The notes beneath the pieces are model-generated. The model was not told where the DNA came from. It ran no database searches and worked only from the letters and a program-made list of their open reading frames with translations. DNA of 64,000 nucleotides from Ceratothoa steindachneri (lineage: Eukaryota; Arthropoda; Malacostraca; Isopoda; Cymothoidae). Positions 47,860-59,424 of the stretch are shown here, piece by piece. Location of the stretch: positions 68,771,035 through 68,835,034 of the forward strand of contig OZ018321.1 in NCBI GenBank assembly GCA_963969495.1, in the 5' to 3' direction. The translations under genes and the position numbers were made by a program. Position 1 is the stretch's first letter. Every line of letters starts with the position of its first letter.

Positions 47860-49640
47860 GATACCCGTTTTCCATTAAATGTCTAAATGCCTACCTCTTG
47901 AATCTGATAAAGTTAAAAGAAGATGGGAAGAGAGAAGGTGCAAGATTTTAATACAGGTTATCAATTGAGTGAAAGAAAGATCGTTCATGACGGGCAATTC
48001 TGGGGCTTGAAACTTTAACTCAATATCTATCTCATGCTACTCCTCTACGAGTTTGACGTGACATAGGTAGTTATTATTGGAGCAATGTATATAGTAAGTT
48101 CTTTTAAAAATGTTAGGTAAAAATATCGATAAAAAGTGATAAAGAGAGGGTTAGAAATAAAGAGACAGGGCGGGAGAGAGAGAAAGAGGAAGAAGGAGAG
48201 AGAGAAAGAAAAAGGCGACTTTTATATGGATTTAGAGTGACTCTAGCGTTACAGACAAGATTGAGTTATTGATAAGGCCGACAGCTCTTTTGTTTGTCTT
48301 CTAATAATTAGGTAGAAAGTAACTGTTCTTAACTATGCATACAGTAGTCAATGTAAGGGCTTATTAATCTATTACAATGTTACAGCAAGTGTGAAGAAGT
48401 GAAAAATCTTTTAAATCTGAAGTAGTTTTGGCTATGGCTGTTTTGGAAGTGACTGTTTTTGAATGGATTTACATTAGTGAGATTTAAAAGAAAAGTCAAG
48501 ATTTAGATGCGGAAAGTTCAAGTGAGTTGCATATAAACTATTTTGCTAGTATTTTGCTGAAGTAAGGGATCTGCACCGTGTTGTTGCTTCTAAATTTGAT
48601 ACTAGTTGAGAGAGATACGAAAGCACGACTGGTCAAGGTCGATGGACGAAGGAATTTCGGGAAATTGAAAGGAAAATTCAAGTAAAGTATTCAGTATAGG
48701 AATGAATGGAGTGGGGATTTGAACTTAGGAGATCATTAATGAAAAATAGATAGTGTAAGAGAGAACAGAGTTTTATGGTACATCAGCGTTGATATTAAAA
48801 GGAGCTGATGTAGATCCAGCTACAAGAGTTGAGATACATTTGTTAAAGAGAAAACTGGATATCAGGTCACAGAAAAGAAGAGAAAATGATAATAATTATA
48901 ATTTTGAGGAAAGTAATTTGGGTCAAAAGATGTTGAAGCTTTAGAAACATCTAGGGCGATGGCTAAGGATTCTCCAGAACGCCAAGAAGAGAATGAACAC
49001 TGATGAGTAAAGTATTGCAAGGGATGACCAGTAGATCAAGCCTTGCGGAACTCCACTTGCTCATCAGAAAGAAGGTTGTGTTCTAGATGTTTGGGAAATA
49101 GACCATTGAAAATAGGTTAAAAAACTCTAGAGCTATTTGAGATGAGATCATTAAGACGATAGTTTGAGGAATAATAACGGTCACGATTCTTCTGATCTAG
49201 TTCGACCAGCACTTGATCCCACCGACAAGAAATATAATTAGAAGATAGAGTTACGAGAGTGACGGGGTAGAACAGGTGCAAGATTGGTGGCGCACTCTAT
49301 CAGCATACAAGGTGGTACACCATTTTATGTGTGATGTTTTGGATTGTATAGAAAGCATAAATTCTTCTGGAAAATCTTATTTGAAATGATGGGTTTAGGC
49401 ATAGGATTAGAAAGAGGTAACTTTGGAGGAGCAACAGGAATGGAATCGACAAGAGTTAAGTTAGCAAAATCTACGGAGTCAAAGAGAGTCGCATTGTCAC
49501 AGAAAGAAACAGCAATTGATCGATCAACACGAAATAGTGGAAAATAAGGCAGATATGTTGGATTATGTTTTGATCTAAGTATCATAGTGTTCAGATTCAG
49601 AGGACGGTTTATTTATTGCATTTACTTTCAAAGATATTTG
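47860..49640 (-). pseudogene. Non-LTR retrotransposon RT (third LINE family, minus strand)
   Basis: Read from high to low coordinates: NPMPKPIISNKIFQK, NGVPPCMLIECATNLAPVLP (about 49310-49255), a shifted QVEFRKA-STGHPLQYFTHQ (about 49060-49005; the YGFR-RSTGDLL-Y-TH region), GESLAIALDVSKAS (motif A with its Asp, about 48975-48935), a VVVDG-S--PF-like block near 48810, FINDLLS-like residues near 48740, and the tail ARVTLNPYKSRLFLSLSP (about 48245) with VKVSSPRIARHERSFF and LAPSLFPSSFNFIRFKR (about 47990-47880). The purine-rich 48170-48215 is the complement of a Ser/Leu-rich stretch of this tail. Heavily broken; endonuclease absent. Confidence 0.7.
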
Positions 49641-49810
49641 TTTACATTAGCAGTACCAAGAGTAAACTTTCTACGATTTCTTAGATATATTCAGTTATAG
49701 TGGAAAATAGGAGGAAGGATTCTGATACCATTATTTGCTAGCCTTGTTCCTCCTCAAATGGCATTGAAGCAGCTTTATCTGATTATTAGTCACCGGGCCA
49801 TTCATGACTC

Positions 49811-51850
49811 TTATTCGGTTTTACCTTTCCCCTGTCCACCTTGATGTCTAAACGGGCTTGCACCCTGCTCCAACGAAAACCTCCCCCGTTCTCCATCGAG
49901 TGAGTCCATATTCATGTTATCAGCGGTTAAGTTCTTGAGTTTAAAAGTAGAGAAAGGCACGAACAGAATAAAACAGAGAATTATTTTTGCATTGTTACAT
50001 GAACAAGAGATACAAAACACTGGCTTTAATGTAGTCTTTATTGTATTAATAATAATCGGAACAAATACAGGCGTCGAGCCTTCTTGGGCCTGTCGAGACA
50101 CAAAGATTTCAGTCGTCATGGCGGTGCTCATTTTCATTGCCTCACTAAATATTGGCTTAAATGCAGTCGAGGACTCCTCTCTCATTTTCCCAAGCTTCTG
50201 CCTGATGACATGGATGCGTTCATACGCCTCCCCAAGTTTTTGTGCTTGGTCCAGCAATCCCTGACTCAGAGGAAGGGTTAGACACAAAGCTGCATCTCCC
50301 ACTGCGAGAGATTAGGTAAAACTAGGTCGCGTTATTGCGCCAAGAAGGGAGACAACGTAGAAGACGCCATCCTCCGAAAGGTGGTTCATGATGGATACGA
50401 CAAAGGGAAATAGCTGTTGTGGTGTTGTGGTGTTCCACCTACCACGCAGGGCAGTACCCCTTCAGACGTCGTTTCAACTGCTCAAGAATGTTGGTGCGCT
50501 TTGGAGAGTTGGCGAAGAAATCGCAGATTTGGCTAATGATTCTAAAGAGTGCTTTGAACTCAGGACGATTGCAGGCTTTCCAGATCACCAAATTCAGCCG
50601 ATGAGAAAAACAGTGTACGTAGACGACGAGAGGCTGCTTAGCCTTTATGATGGCTTAACATTTGCTGAATCAACCTTGATGCTGCTTCATCATAACCTTG
50701 GCCTCTCTCGAAAGTTTACCATATCCAGCCCAAGAGTGTTGAGGGTGTCCAACATCAGAGCGGCTAGCCCCTGGCCCGAAGTGTCTTTGGCCTCTACAAT
50801 AGCGACAAAATCTTCGCTTATCACATCTTCTGAGTTCACGGTCCGTAGAATGATATAGGCCTGCTCCGTTCAAGCCGTATCCGTGGTCTCGTCTATCAGC
50901 ACTGAGAAAAGCCTAGCCCGCTTGCCTTCAGTGGCCAACTCGTTGCGAATGAGCTCACCTACTACGTTGATAAGTTCATTCTGGATGCGAGGAGATGCAT
51001 ATGAAGCGTAATGGGGTGATTCGAAAAGAAGATTCTGAATGGCCTCGTCTCCTCCGTCAACACGGAATCGCAAAGCGTTCCCAAATACGCCAGCATTTTT
51101 CGAGGCCAAGACGTCTCCGGTGTCGCGGTGGCTGCCAAAATCAAGATTATTGCGACCCAGAAAAGAGTATTGTTGCTATGATTGATCGCAGCTTTAACCG
51201 GTTCGCGGCAATCTAGACATTCTTCTGAGTCACAAGCTGATGGTCGATGGCCTGATCACTATCAGCAGTGTGGAGTCGATGCAGTCGCGCACGCTCAACG
51301 CAAGCAGGAGGTGTGGGTAATTTGCCATGCTTTTGGAGTATTCCATTAGCGTTCTTAGGTCTGTTAGCACACTTGTGACTAGCTGAGCATATGACTAGTA
51401 TTTTCCTCCGTTTTTGCGATTTCTTTTTGGAATATAGTACAAGGAATGCAGAGGGACTCGTTGATTTTTTTGGCATAACCAAGCCAATTGAACCTCTCCA
51501 GCCATTCCTGGCGAAAGCGTCGCCCTGCCTTGTCCACTGGAAATTTTTCGCCTTCTCCTGGCATCGGACGGTTCTCAAGAAGCTTGTTCATCTGATGAAT
51601 ATTTAAACAAGATCTTCCCAGATGTATCCTTACTAGCTGACCAAGGATAACTGGCGATGGTGTAGCCAGCACATTCTGGTGGACAGACGAAGTGGACAAA
51701 GAGTCCAAAGGGCCGGGACACGCGCTCGTCGAAGCGATTGCGAGGTCTTCTCTGGTGGACACGCTCGATGTAGAGGAATGACAATTCGAAGGCAAAGAAC
51801 TTGAATTCAAAGACTCAGACATAGGTAACTTCGGAATTTTTGGCACTGGC
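49811..51850 (-). pseudogene. hAT transposase with TTF-type zinc finger (ZMYM/ZNF862-like relic)
   Basis: The minus strand begins MPKIPKLPMSESLNSSSLPS at 51846. A Ser/Thr-rich tail and FRQEWLERFNWLGYAKKINE with LCIPCTIF (about 51530-51430) form the TTF finger. Then SPRIQNELINVVGELIRNEL and RARLFSVLIDETTDTA (about 51000-50870), a hallmark of this group, where the first Asp is a catalytic candidate. After frameshifts come EDVISEDFVAIVEA, RGQGYDEAASRLIQQML (about 50690) and YVHCFSHRLNLVI (about 50610). The C-terminal part runs to 49811 (LGEAYERIHVIRQKLGKM, TEIFVSRQAQ). Frames are long between breaks, so it is younger than the other hAT relics. Confidence 0.85.
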
Positions 51851-52179
51851 CGAAAGAAATTCGAAATACTACCACGCTTTATTGCACAACCTGGGGTAAG
51901 AAGATAAATTATGTTTAGTAAGAACTAATTTATTTTAAAAATCATTCAATAGTAATGAAAAAATATTTTAAACAATTATGTATTTAATTATAACTCAAAT
52001 TATAATTAATACATTTATTTCTTCTACTATTAGGTTTTTACCTGCCTAAAAAAGATAAAAACATATATAAGTATTAAAGTATAAAATCTAAGCAAATATA
52101 AAAACATGAACAAATATACGTGTGATAGAACGGGTTGAGGCCGCTTAATTTCACTCACTATTAGAAGTTATTTAAAACC

Positions 52180-53100
52180 ACGATGCTACCCACGTGCATC
52201 TTCGCTTTGAAGCCTAGGGCCTTATCGCAGCCACCTGAGTCAATGTTTAAACAAGGAGGTTTATCTACCCCCTGCCGCCCCATGCGCCACCCTTGCCAGA
52301 TTGAGTTAGGCTTATGGGCAGATAAGGCATTGTTCTCAGGCTCGGCTGTGCATTCCCTCGAAGCTCCCACTCCATTGTCCCCCACGCCAAGGAGATGTCC
52401 CGGCTATTTATATGGAAACTCAACCACTAAGATTCAGATTAGAGATCCAGATTTTCTTGGCGAGACATCATTACGGTCCAGTCTCACTTTGTGCACCAAA
52501 GGACCCTCGACCTTGAGATCCACCATCACTTGTCCAGAAGAAGGACAAAATCCCTTGAGTGCCACGGTTCTCACCCTTCCCCCTTGTTCTTCAGAAGAGA
52601 ACAACATTAAAACAGCCATTGTTCTCGAGCCGTAGACAAGAGACGGTTTTCACCCCCCCTCTGTTGTTCAAAAGAGAACAACGTAGAACAGCCATTGTTC
52701 TTCAAGCCGTTTGTCAAGAAACGGTTCTCATTCCCAAGACGCCACGTCAGGATCATTTAATTTCGCCCCCTTTGGCTGGAACTCGCCAGCGGACCGAAAA
52801 TTCCTTCACGTCGCTTCCCTCTGCACAACAAGTATAATTACGTAATCTGAACGTTACCTTTGAGTATTTAACCCTTTTGCCAACTCTATCCTGTGCTTTA
52901 AATGGTTTAGCGAACCATCTCATCCCTTTAACTTATATTTGTTTTTCCTTTTTAAATCTCTTTATTCCCGGTTTAGCTCAATTTCCCACGACCCTTTCCA
53001 ATTCTCTGTTTATGTCAATATTTTCCGTTTTGTGTGTTGTTGATAGTTTTTATTAATAAAACTCTATTTTATTAATGATAGCAATATTATTATCCTTGAG
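52180..53100 (+). repeat. Solitary LTR-like sequence with ~79-bp tandem repeats
   Basis: A TATA-like TATTTATATGG lies near 52405 and AATAAA at 53055-53060, in promoter-to-poly(A) order. From about 52564, two and a bit units of ~79 bp follow; each starts ACGGTT(C/T)TCACCC and holds AGAGAACAAC and ACAGCCATTGTTCT. The part around 52860-52960 resembles the LTR at 62490-63765 (TTTAACCC... CCCTTTAAC..ATATTTGT). No gag or pol is adjacent. Frames at 52183-52635 and nearby read through the repeat and are taken as non-coding. Confidence 0.5.
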
Positions 53101-53175
53101 CTCAGTTCCACTTCTTAAGCATATCGAAGATACATAATTTTGGCCAGCCTAGACATCCACGCACTCTTAAGATAA

Positions 53176-53550
53176 TTAAATAAGTTCCCTCAACGAATAG
53201 TTATATATGGTATATCGTCGAGAGTCCATTCTACGACAATACGTATTGACAAATCTATATAGACAAATAGCTATTTTTATCATCCAGAGCGAATATTGTT
53301 GACGTTTATCATATAAATTGACATGGACGTTTATTATATTGATGACCTGTTCTAAAGCGTTTTTCATAAGGCATATCCCAATGAAATTAAGTATAAATAT
53401 ATAAAATATAAACAATGGACAGAATAACAATAGAGAAATGAATAATTGTTTTAAAACAGATATTGTTAACTCATCTACAAGTTTACGACATCTTAACGAA
53501 AGGGAAGCGCGTTCAGTTTCTGTTTTGTTCGATTGTTTGTGTTGTAGCAA
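53176..53550 (-). CDS. Hypothetical protein with a hydrophobic segment
   Basis: A 124-codon frame on the minus strand with no recognisable family. The first 35 residues are polar and basic. Residues about 38-60 (FISLLLFCPLFIFYIFILNF) form one strong membrane-spanning or signal-anchor segment, and the remainder is polar. It begins about 210 bp downstream of the TATA box at 53760-53770 on the same strand, so a transcript is conceivable. The sequence is AT-rich and the frame may be chance; the leader before the ATG is A-rich. Low confidence that it is a gene. Confidence 0.25.
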   Translation of the reverse strand: MLQHKQSNKTETERASLSLRCRKLVDELTISVLKQLFISLLLFCPLFIFYIFILNFIGICLMKNALEQVINIINVHVNLYDKRQQYSLWMIKIAICLYRFVNTYCRRMDSRRYTIYNYSLRELI

Positions 53551-53759
53551 AAAATGACACGATATGAGACAAACTGGTAAACCTAAACCAGTAAGTATAA
53601 AAAATATTTACTTTAAGGCGGATATATTATGTATAGGAGATACAGCTGTATTGGAGACGACCGAATGTAAACAATGATAAGGAACAAAAATATTTTCTAT
53701 GAGATATCGATTAGTTGAAAATAGACTACTTACCAGTAGGATGCTAACGCTTTTAGGCA

Positions 53760-54215
53760 CTATTTATAAGCCCCTCTACCGAGGTTCATACAACGTAACT
53801 ATCACTGTAAGATTCGACAAGGAACAGGCGCGCTGTTGGCAAGTAGCTGCTTGTATAGAGTCTACAGACGAGCTCTAGAATGTTCCATTGACTTTTAAAT
53901 GGCATTCTCTTCTGCTAGCGCCCAAATAACCACGGGGTGGGGGTCTCCAAACAATCCAAATCACAGGAGACGACACCACTGTACAATAACTATCTTAATA
54001 TGACAAAAACGGGTGCATTATCGGCAAGAAACTTATTATATAGCTTCTAGAGTTGAGTACTAGAATGTTCCAGTCACCAGTGCCTTGTAGGTGGCGTGTA
54101 ACTTCCGGCGGTTACTCACCGCATGAAATGTCTTCCGGTAGCGCGCGGCTAACCACGTGATGGGGGTTCCCAACATTCCAAATCACCTAAGGCGACAGCG
54201 GCAGCCACTTGCAGT
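53760..54215 (-). promoter_or_regulatory. Heat-shock-element module with TATA box (minus orientation), duplicated
   Basis: CTAGAATGTTCCAG at 54060-54073 fits the classical heat-shock consensus CTnGAAnnTTCnAG exactly; CTAGAATGTTCCAT at 53875-53888 misses by one base. Each lies in a copy of an imperfect direct repeat (53870-53985 and 54055-54215) that also shares CCAAATCAC and GGCGAC/GACGAC blocks. On the minus strand, CTTATAAATAG (53770-53760) lies about 105 bp downstream of the nearer element, a usual promoter layout. No heat-shock coding sequence is visible downstream. Confidence 0.45.
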
Positions 54216-54347
54216 GCCCTTAACCCATTTTCCTCAATTTGTGCCATTTTAAAACTCAACCTAATTGTATATTATCAGTAAAATAAATGTTGCTAAATAT
54301 CTAATTACTTTTACAAATTGCTAAAGATCAAAAAACTTTTTCCACAT

Positions 54348-54394
54348 TGCTCTATGGAAGAGGGGGAAGTCGCCCTCCCCTCTTCCATAGAGCA
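54348..54394. repeat. Perfect 18-bp inverted repeat
   Basis: TGCTCTATGGAAGAGGGG (54348-54365) and its exact reverse complement (54377-54394) flank an 11-bp spacer. It could be the tip of a foldback element or form an RNA hairpin. A 118-codon minus frame (54321-54677) spans it without any known domain. Confidence 0.8.
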
Positions 54395-54445
54395 AATTTT
54401 TGAGGAGGGCGGCTGCTAAGCTCGCCACCTCGCCATAGGTACGCC

Positions 54446-55510
54446 ACTGGTCTCCTCCAATGGATGATGAACTAGAGATGTCATAGCCAAACCACACCCT
54501 AAGGTTTACAGGGATAAAGACTGAGACTAGAACGCAAAGCCAATCCTCATTTAACAAACCCTTGAAGGCAACAACACTCGTAACTTCGTCTACATAAAAG
54601 GAATTACTATTCTCGTTAGTGTCTTCAAAATGAAAAAAAGAGCGCCACGTCTCCTCATATCTAGGCCTGTAGGGCATTTACCTTTTATGTAATTGCCGTG
54701 ATCCCTGAGCTAACTTGGAAAGCTGGGATGACTCGTCGCTTCCCACTTCCCTTCAGCTATTTTTCTTGAAGGCACCATTTTTGTTATGTGTTTGCTCTTT
54801 ACTCTCCTTAGGAAAAAGTGTTTAAACCCCACCAGCATGAGATCAGGGCCGGAAAGGAGAATGCGCGATTTGCACATTATATTATTCTTTCTTTCTCCTT
54901 CTGACTTCTAATGCCTCCTTTCCAAAACTGAGATTACAGCCTTACCGGTATATAGTAGGAAGATCCCTTCTGGTGCAACCGCTGTAAATTCCAGAGACCA
55001 GGCCCTTCTCGAACTGATCGAGAAGCTGAAAATCGGTGTTATAAATGTAGATGAGTATACACATCATTGTGTAAGAACCGCTTTATTTTCTTGCCAAGCT
55101 ATATATCACTATGCTCTCCGGAAGAAGATAATCGATGAACTCCATAGAAGTGATAACTCACTTTCCCATTTAAGTATACTTTTCTACGAAACTTCTTTTG
55201 AAAAACCACTTCTGTAGTGCTTAGGGTAGGCACCTTGGCAGGCATTCTAGGAAAAGACTGATTCCTATATGTCACTCGAGGAGATTAAGTCGGTTGATAA
55301 AACCCTTTAGTTCTTCTCATGTTGTCACATCGATGTGGGTTTTACCAAAAATTCAATAAATTTCTAGCTTGTTTCTGCCATCCACTTCTTTGTTGGTCCG
55401 TCTTAGTGTAAAATGGCTCTGACTGAAGAGATATACTTTTTGCGCTACAAGCGCCGCCTGAATAATTTAATTATGGATGAATTTAGTCGAACGAGGGCTA
55501 GAGGTCAGCA
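54446..55510 (+). pseudogene. LINE family alpha, copy D (end of ORF1 through endonuclease to linker)
   Basis: Collinear with copy H: TCTCCTCCAATGGATGATG (54451), CTAGGCCTGTAGGGCATTTACC (54660), CACCAGCATGAGATCAGGGCC and CCAGAGACCAGGCCCTTC (55000). The endonuclease tail reads IIDELHRSDNSL (about 55130), with the SD of the SDH motif kept. The next part, to about 55510, matches the linker of copies A to C (CTACAAGCGCCGCCTGAATAA at 55446). RT is missing; the copy ends where the LTR at 55550 begins. Confidence 0.75.
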
Positions 55511-55549
55511 TATTTCATAGCTCGCTGTAGAAAAAATAAGGTCTAAGGG

Positions 55550-56652
55550 CCACGTCGTGCTCTTCGGTACCAATGTGGTATCGAGATCGCCACATGGAGC
55601 GTTGAAAGCAAGGCTGGAGGCTGATATACGGCGAGGATGCGGTCTATGCCGTTTTATTGCACACTAGTTGCATTACTTAAGGACACATTTTTCTCGACTC
55701 GCATGATCTTACATCCATACTCCTACCCTCTAACCTAGATCAAAGCTATTCGAACACTATAATCCAGCTCCATCTCGGCTCCCCGAAAGAGTCGCTGTCT
55801 TCCGCTAAAATCGCGAGAGTCGTGGAGACTCTCGCTAGGCAATCCCCGTCACCAGCGGAGCGTCTATATAAACCCCCGACTCGGTTCAGCAGGTAGCACT
55901 GTAGTACCAAAACACCGGAACACAACAGCCGGGCTCAGCACTGTTCGGCTTAACACTGTATTCGAGCAAATGACATGCTTACCCGTCACGATCAGAGACA
56001 TAGGCGATTTCAATTCAAGGACGAAGGCTAAATAGACAACCGTGAACTCGGCCATAATGAATCGGCGAGTATCTGACGAGAAGCTCCTTCTCTGATGGCC
56101 AAACTACGTGTGCTCTCGTATCCGCCCCGTGAGATAACCCAGCTTCCCCAACGCAGCTATCGTATCCCGACTGGCCCTTTCCTTCAACGAACATGTAAGC
56201 AGTTGCATCGTTGACGCCTACAGATTATTCTATAATCTGGTCTACACAAACTGCCCCATCCTTTGTGTGAGCCATGGAATAAAATCCTCTTTTTAATCAC
56301 CGACCTGATCTCGACCACTAATCCCATATTTTTTTTGTCCTCCTGTGATCTGTCCAGTACCAAGAATTAATTGCACATGTACGATCATTTTCTTTAAAGT
56401 CTGCGTCTGTATACATTTCAATTCTATTTTTTGTTAGTAAAGGCATATTTTTACTATCTTCTTTTTCTTGCAACCATGAACGAGTACTACCTACTTTTTA
56501 ATCTTTGGCCAACTTGCACTCTGAATTATTTGTTTTGAAAGGACCCCGCAATTGAAAAATAAACCATTCGCACTGAATTCTTAATAACTTCCCGTCCACG
56601 ATCCTGCTAGATCGACTCTCAAATAAACTCCGGCCATTCCACGACATATATT

Positions 56653-56689
<37 letters not shown>

Positions 56690-56845
56690 AAAATTAATTC
56701 AATATCGCCTGAAAAGATGAGGAATTAAACAACATTATCCGAAGGCAATTTAATTCAGAACAGTTTCGGTGTATCTCACACCTTTTTTCAACTGACACCG
56801 AAACTGTTCTGAATTAAATTGTCTTCGGAGAATGTGGTTCAATTC

Positions 56846-56898
<53 letters not shown>

Positions 56899-56906
56899 AT
56901 AAAATC
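55550..56906 (+). repeat. 5' LTR of gypsy element 3 (LTR-A)
   Basis: Aligned by eye with the LTR at 62490-63765. Shared blocks: GCATGGAGC-like start (55580), CTATGCCGTT---GCACAC (55643), TATA box TATATAA at 55865-55871 followed by GACTCGGTTCAGCAGGTAGC, one copy of a 39-bp unit at 56041-56080, CATGTAAGCAGTTGCATCG, and AATAAA at 56558-56563. The 3' part holds (AT)n tracts around a hairpin, and the LTR ends at the primer-binding site at 56907. At over 1.3 kb it is long. Frames inside (for example 55864-56055) are not genes. Confidence 0.75.
56718..56849. repeat. 55-bp-arm hairpin between two (AT)n tracts
   Basis: TGAGGAATT... (56718-56772) is repeated as reverse complement at 56795-56849 with four mismatches, around a ~22-bp loop. 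(AT)n runs flank it at about 56651-56685 and 56850-56893. LTR-B and LTR-C have no such hairpin. It has the look of a small TA-targeting foldback element inserted into a microsatellite. Confidence 0.85.
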
Positions 56907-56925
56907 TGGTGTCAGGTGTGGGGTC
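56907..56925 (+). promoter_or_regulatory. Primer-binding site of gypsy element 3
   Basis: TGGTGTCAGGTGTGGGGTC begins with the TGG that pairs with a tRNA CCA end. It stands between the LTR-like DNA and gag, the correct place for priming minus-strand synthesis. Similar TGGTGTCAGAAGTGGGA-type sites are common in metazoan gypsy elements. The tRNA species is not determined. Confidence 0.7.
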
Positions 56926-57059
56926 TTTAAAAGGTTATAGAGAGATCTTTTAGAGGCCACCCTTTAACTTTGTTGTAATTTCCAAACCTGAGTACCGTTT
57001 GAGTTGCATATAAGACCAGGGAATAACCCTTCTATATGTATTTATCTCTTAGTGTGTTG

Positions 57060-58030
57060 TGTGTGTGTCTGAACGTAATCATTTATTAGGAGAATCCTTT
57101 GGTTTAAGTAGCAAAGAACTCGTCGCATATATACAGGAAGAAGAGAGAAATGAGAGAGCTTATAGAAGAAAACAAGAAGAACAAAGGAGTGCTAGGGCTG
57201 AACAAACACAAATTAGAGAAAGCGACGAGCGCAAGATAACTCGCCAATATTAATTCAAATTAAATAGCGATCAGCTCGAATACCTTTTATTCAATTCCCG
57301 TACAGATGCCCATCAAACCGCTTCCATTAAACTCCCCACTTTTAAAGAATAAGAAGACTTCGTAACTTTTCTCAATCACTTTGAGAAAATATTTGAAGTT
57401 AATCATTGGGATATCGAGACGACAGTGTCGCCAAACTCCTTCCCTTTATTATTCATCAGCTTCGGGACATTTGTGTTTTCCTTCCCTCAGAAGCCACGGC
57501 GGATTACTCCACCCTCAAATGCAAACTTTTTGCTGGGTATAATATGACTCCTGATTTCTACCACGTTAAATTTCGTCACCATCGCATCCAAATAAATTTG
57601 ACCTTCCGTCATTTTGGGGTATACTCTTTCCATTAATTTCAATTTCTGGCTAGACGCATCAAAAATCCAACAGGATTATAAGTCCATGGTAGAATTTGTC
57701 CTAAGGGATCAGTTGCTGGTGTCGCTAGCACAAGAGATCCACTGGTTGCTGAAGGATCGTCTGTGTGATTCCTTCAAAGAGTGCATAGAATTGGCAGATA
57801 TATATGCAGCGAGTCACAACCTATCTCACGGATCCCTCATATGAACTCCCCAAGTTCATTAAGGTTACAGGCCCCTTTAAGCCCAGAAATTTTCCTCCAT
57901 CAGAGCCCCGTGAAGTTAACCCCTCATTTCTAATCCCCCAGGTCATTCTTTCCCCGTAGGCCAATTATCTATTTCCCGTACGGTGCCGAGGGTCACGTAC
58001 GCTCGAACTGTCTCCAAAATCCTCAACTAC
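57060..58030 (+). pseudogene. gag: gag of gypsy element 3
   Basis: Opens near 57059 with MCVSERNHLLGESFGLSSKE, then a Glu/Arg-rich coiled-coil-like stretch (57140-57240). The gag core reads NHFEKIFEVNHW (about 57380-57412), FLPSEATADYSTLK and NMTPDFYHVKFR (57480-57575), then FNFWLDASKIQQDYKSMVEF and LRDQLLVSLAQEIHWLLKDR. It parallels element 1 gag residue by residue in places (LPAEATLNYSNLK, NMNPDFYLAKF, LRDQIMTALPSDIRALVKDR). The zinc knuckle at about 57967-58010 reads YFPYGAEGHVRSNC: the first two cysteines are lost, His and last Cys kept. At least three frame breaks. Confidence 0.85.
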
Positions 58031-58169
58031 ATGGTAATCCCATTCACCAAGTACACTAAGGGAATGCTACTCCAACTCCCTCTTCATCGCGACCAGAAAC
58101 CCCAGCTCCAATCTCGTGTCCCAGTGCCCGATGGCACCAAGTTAATTTCCTCTTCTACAGGATCTCTCC

Positions 58170-58995
58170 AGGTGGTTCGAAATTTGAGAACGGAACCGTT
58201 AATGGGTTCTGAGTCTCCACCCTCGTTGGCAATAAAAGGTGTACCTATATCATGGTATCTAATGAATTTCATCTCCCTGTGGCCCCTGGCCACAAAAGAT
58301 TTGCGGCAGTCCATTGTAAACTGTTACCTGGAGTGTCATTACTTCTCAGTATAGGCTGATATCGTATCATTCCATATCAAATTCTGCTCCGTTTTGGTAG
58401 GACAGTCGCCCAAAGTCGCATCCGACTCGGTGGCTCAGCCTGTTAACACGAGAACCCAGGCAAAGAAGGATTTCTAGGCGCTCACTGCCCTTGAAATCGA
58501 CCAACTTAAGCCCCAAGAAGACAAGCTCCGGGCGATAGTTGATATGCCCCTCCTGGGTACAAAGAAACAGCTTCGTTCTTTAATGGAGTGTTCCTCATTT
58601 TATAGGAGGTTTGTCCAAAATTTTGCGTCTTTGGCCGCCCCGATGGGTGAACCACTCAAGAAGGATTCCCCAGATCGCATCGTCTTGAATTCGAGTGCTA
58701 TGGCTCATTTCCATCAGCCAAAGAGGAAATTGTCTTCTGCCCACATCCTCAGGTTGCCTGACCGCAGTATGCCCTTTGGGATCCAAACGGATGCGAGCAA
58801 CGAGGGAATCGGTTGTATCTTTCTTCAGTACGAAAACGACGGTGAGAGTCACCCTGTAGCCTACGCCAGTCTCAAATTACCTCCATTACGTAAGAGGAAT
58901 TATGCAGTGATAGAAAAGGAAGTTTTACCTATCATTTGCAGCGTTAAAAGTTTAAAATGTACCTGGTAGACTGAGAGTTTGTAATAGAGACCAAT
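58170..58995 (+). pseudogene. pol: Protease remnant joined to RT-RNase H, gypsy element 3 (integrase absent)
   Basis: ENGTVNGF-VSTLVGNKRC (about 58185-58245) aligns with the protease start of element 1, but the DTG is gone. About 200 bp later RT appears: EIDQLKPQEDKLRAIVDMPL (about 58495-58550), GTKKQLRSL, SSFYRRFVQNFASLAAP, AHILRLPDRSMPFGIQTDAS (about 58740-58800), EGIGCIFLQ, SHPVAYASLKLP and YAVIEKEVLPII (to 58940), then ETNHRP after a frameshift. Integrase is found neither between protease and RT nor between RNase H and the 3' LTR. A deletion between protease and RT of an integrase-first element explains this simply. Confidence 0.85.
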
Positions 58996-59019
58996 CACCG
59001 CCCGCTTGCATAACTCTGT

Positions 59020-59358
59020 AAAATCAAACCACTAATTCCATATTTATCCCTCCTGTGATCTGTCCCTTGCCGACATTTAATATCACATGTACGATCATTC
59101 CTTTTAAACTATGTATCTTTATATATTTCAATTATATTTATTTTTTAGTAAGGGTATATTTTTTCTATCCTCTTTTTATTGCAACCCTAAACGAGTACAA
59201 GGTTCCTGTTAATCTTTAGCTAACTTGCACTCTGAATTATTTGTTTTGGAAGCACCACACAATTGAAAAATAAACCATTCCCTCTGAATTCCTAACTATT
59301 CACCATCCACAAACCGGCTATTTTGACTCTCAAACAGACTTCAACCAAACCCCCAATA

Positions 59359-59424
<66 letters not shown>

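Noticed and set aside
52183..52837. Proline/Thr-rich frames as a secreted protein
   Set aside because: They read through the 79-bp tandem repeat and LTR-like signals; no signal peptide or conserved motif.
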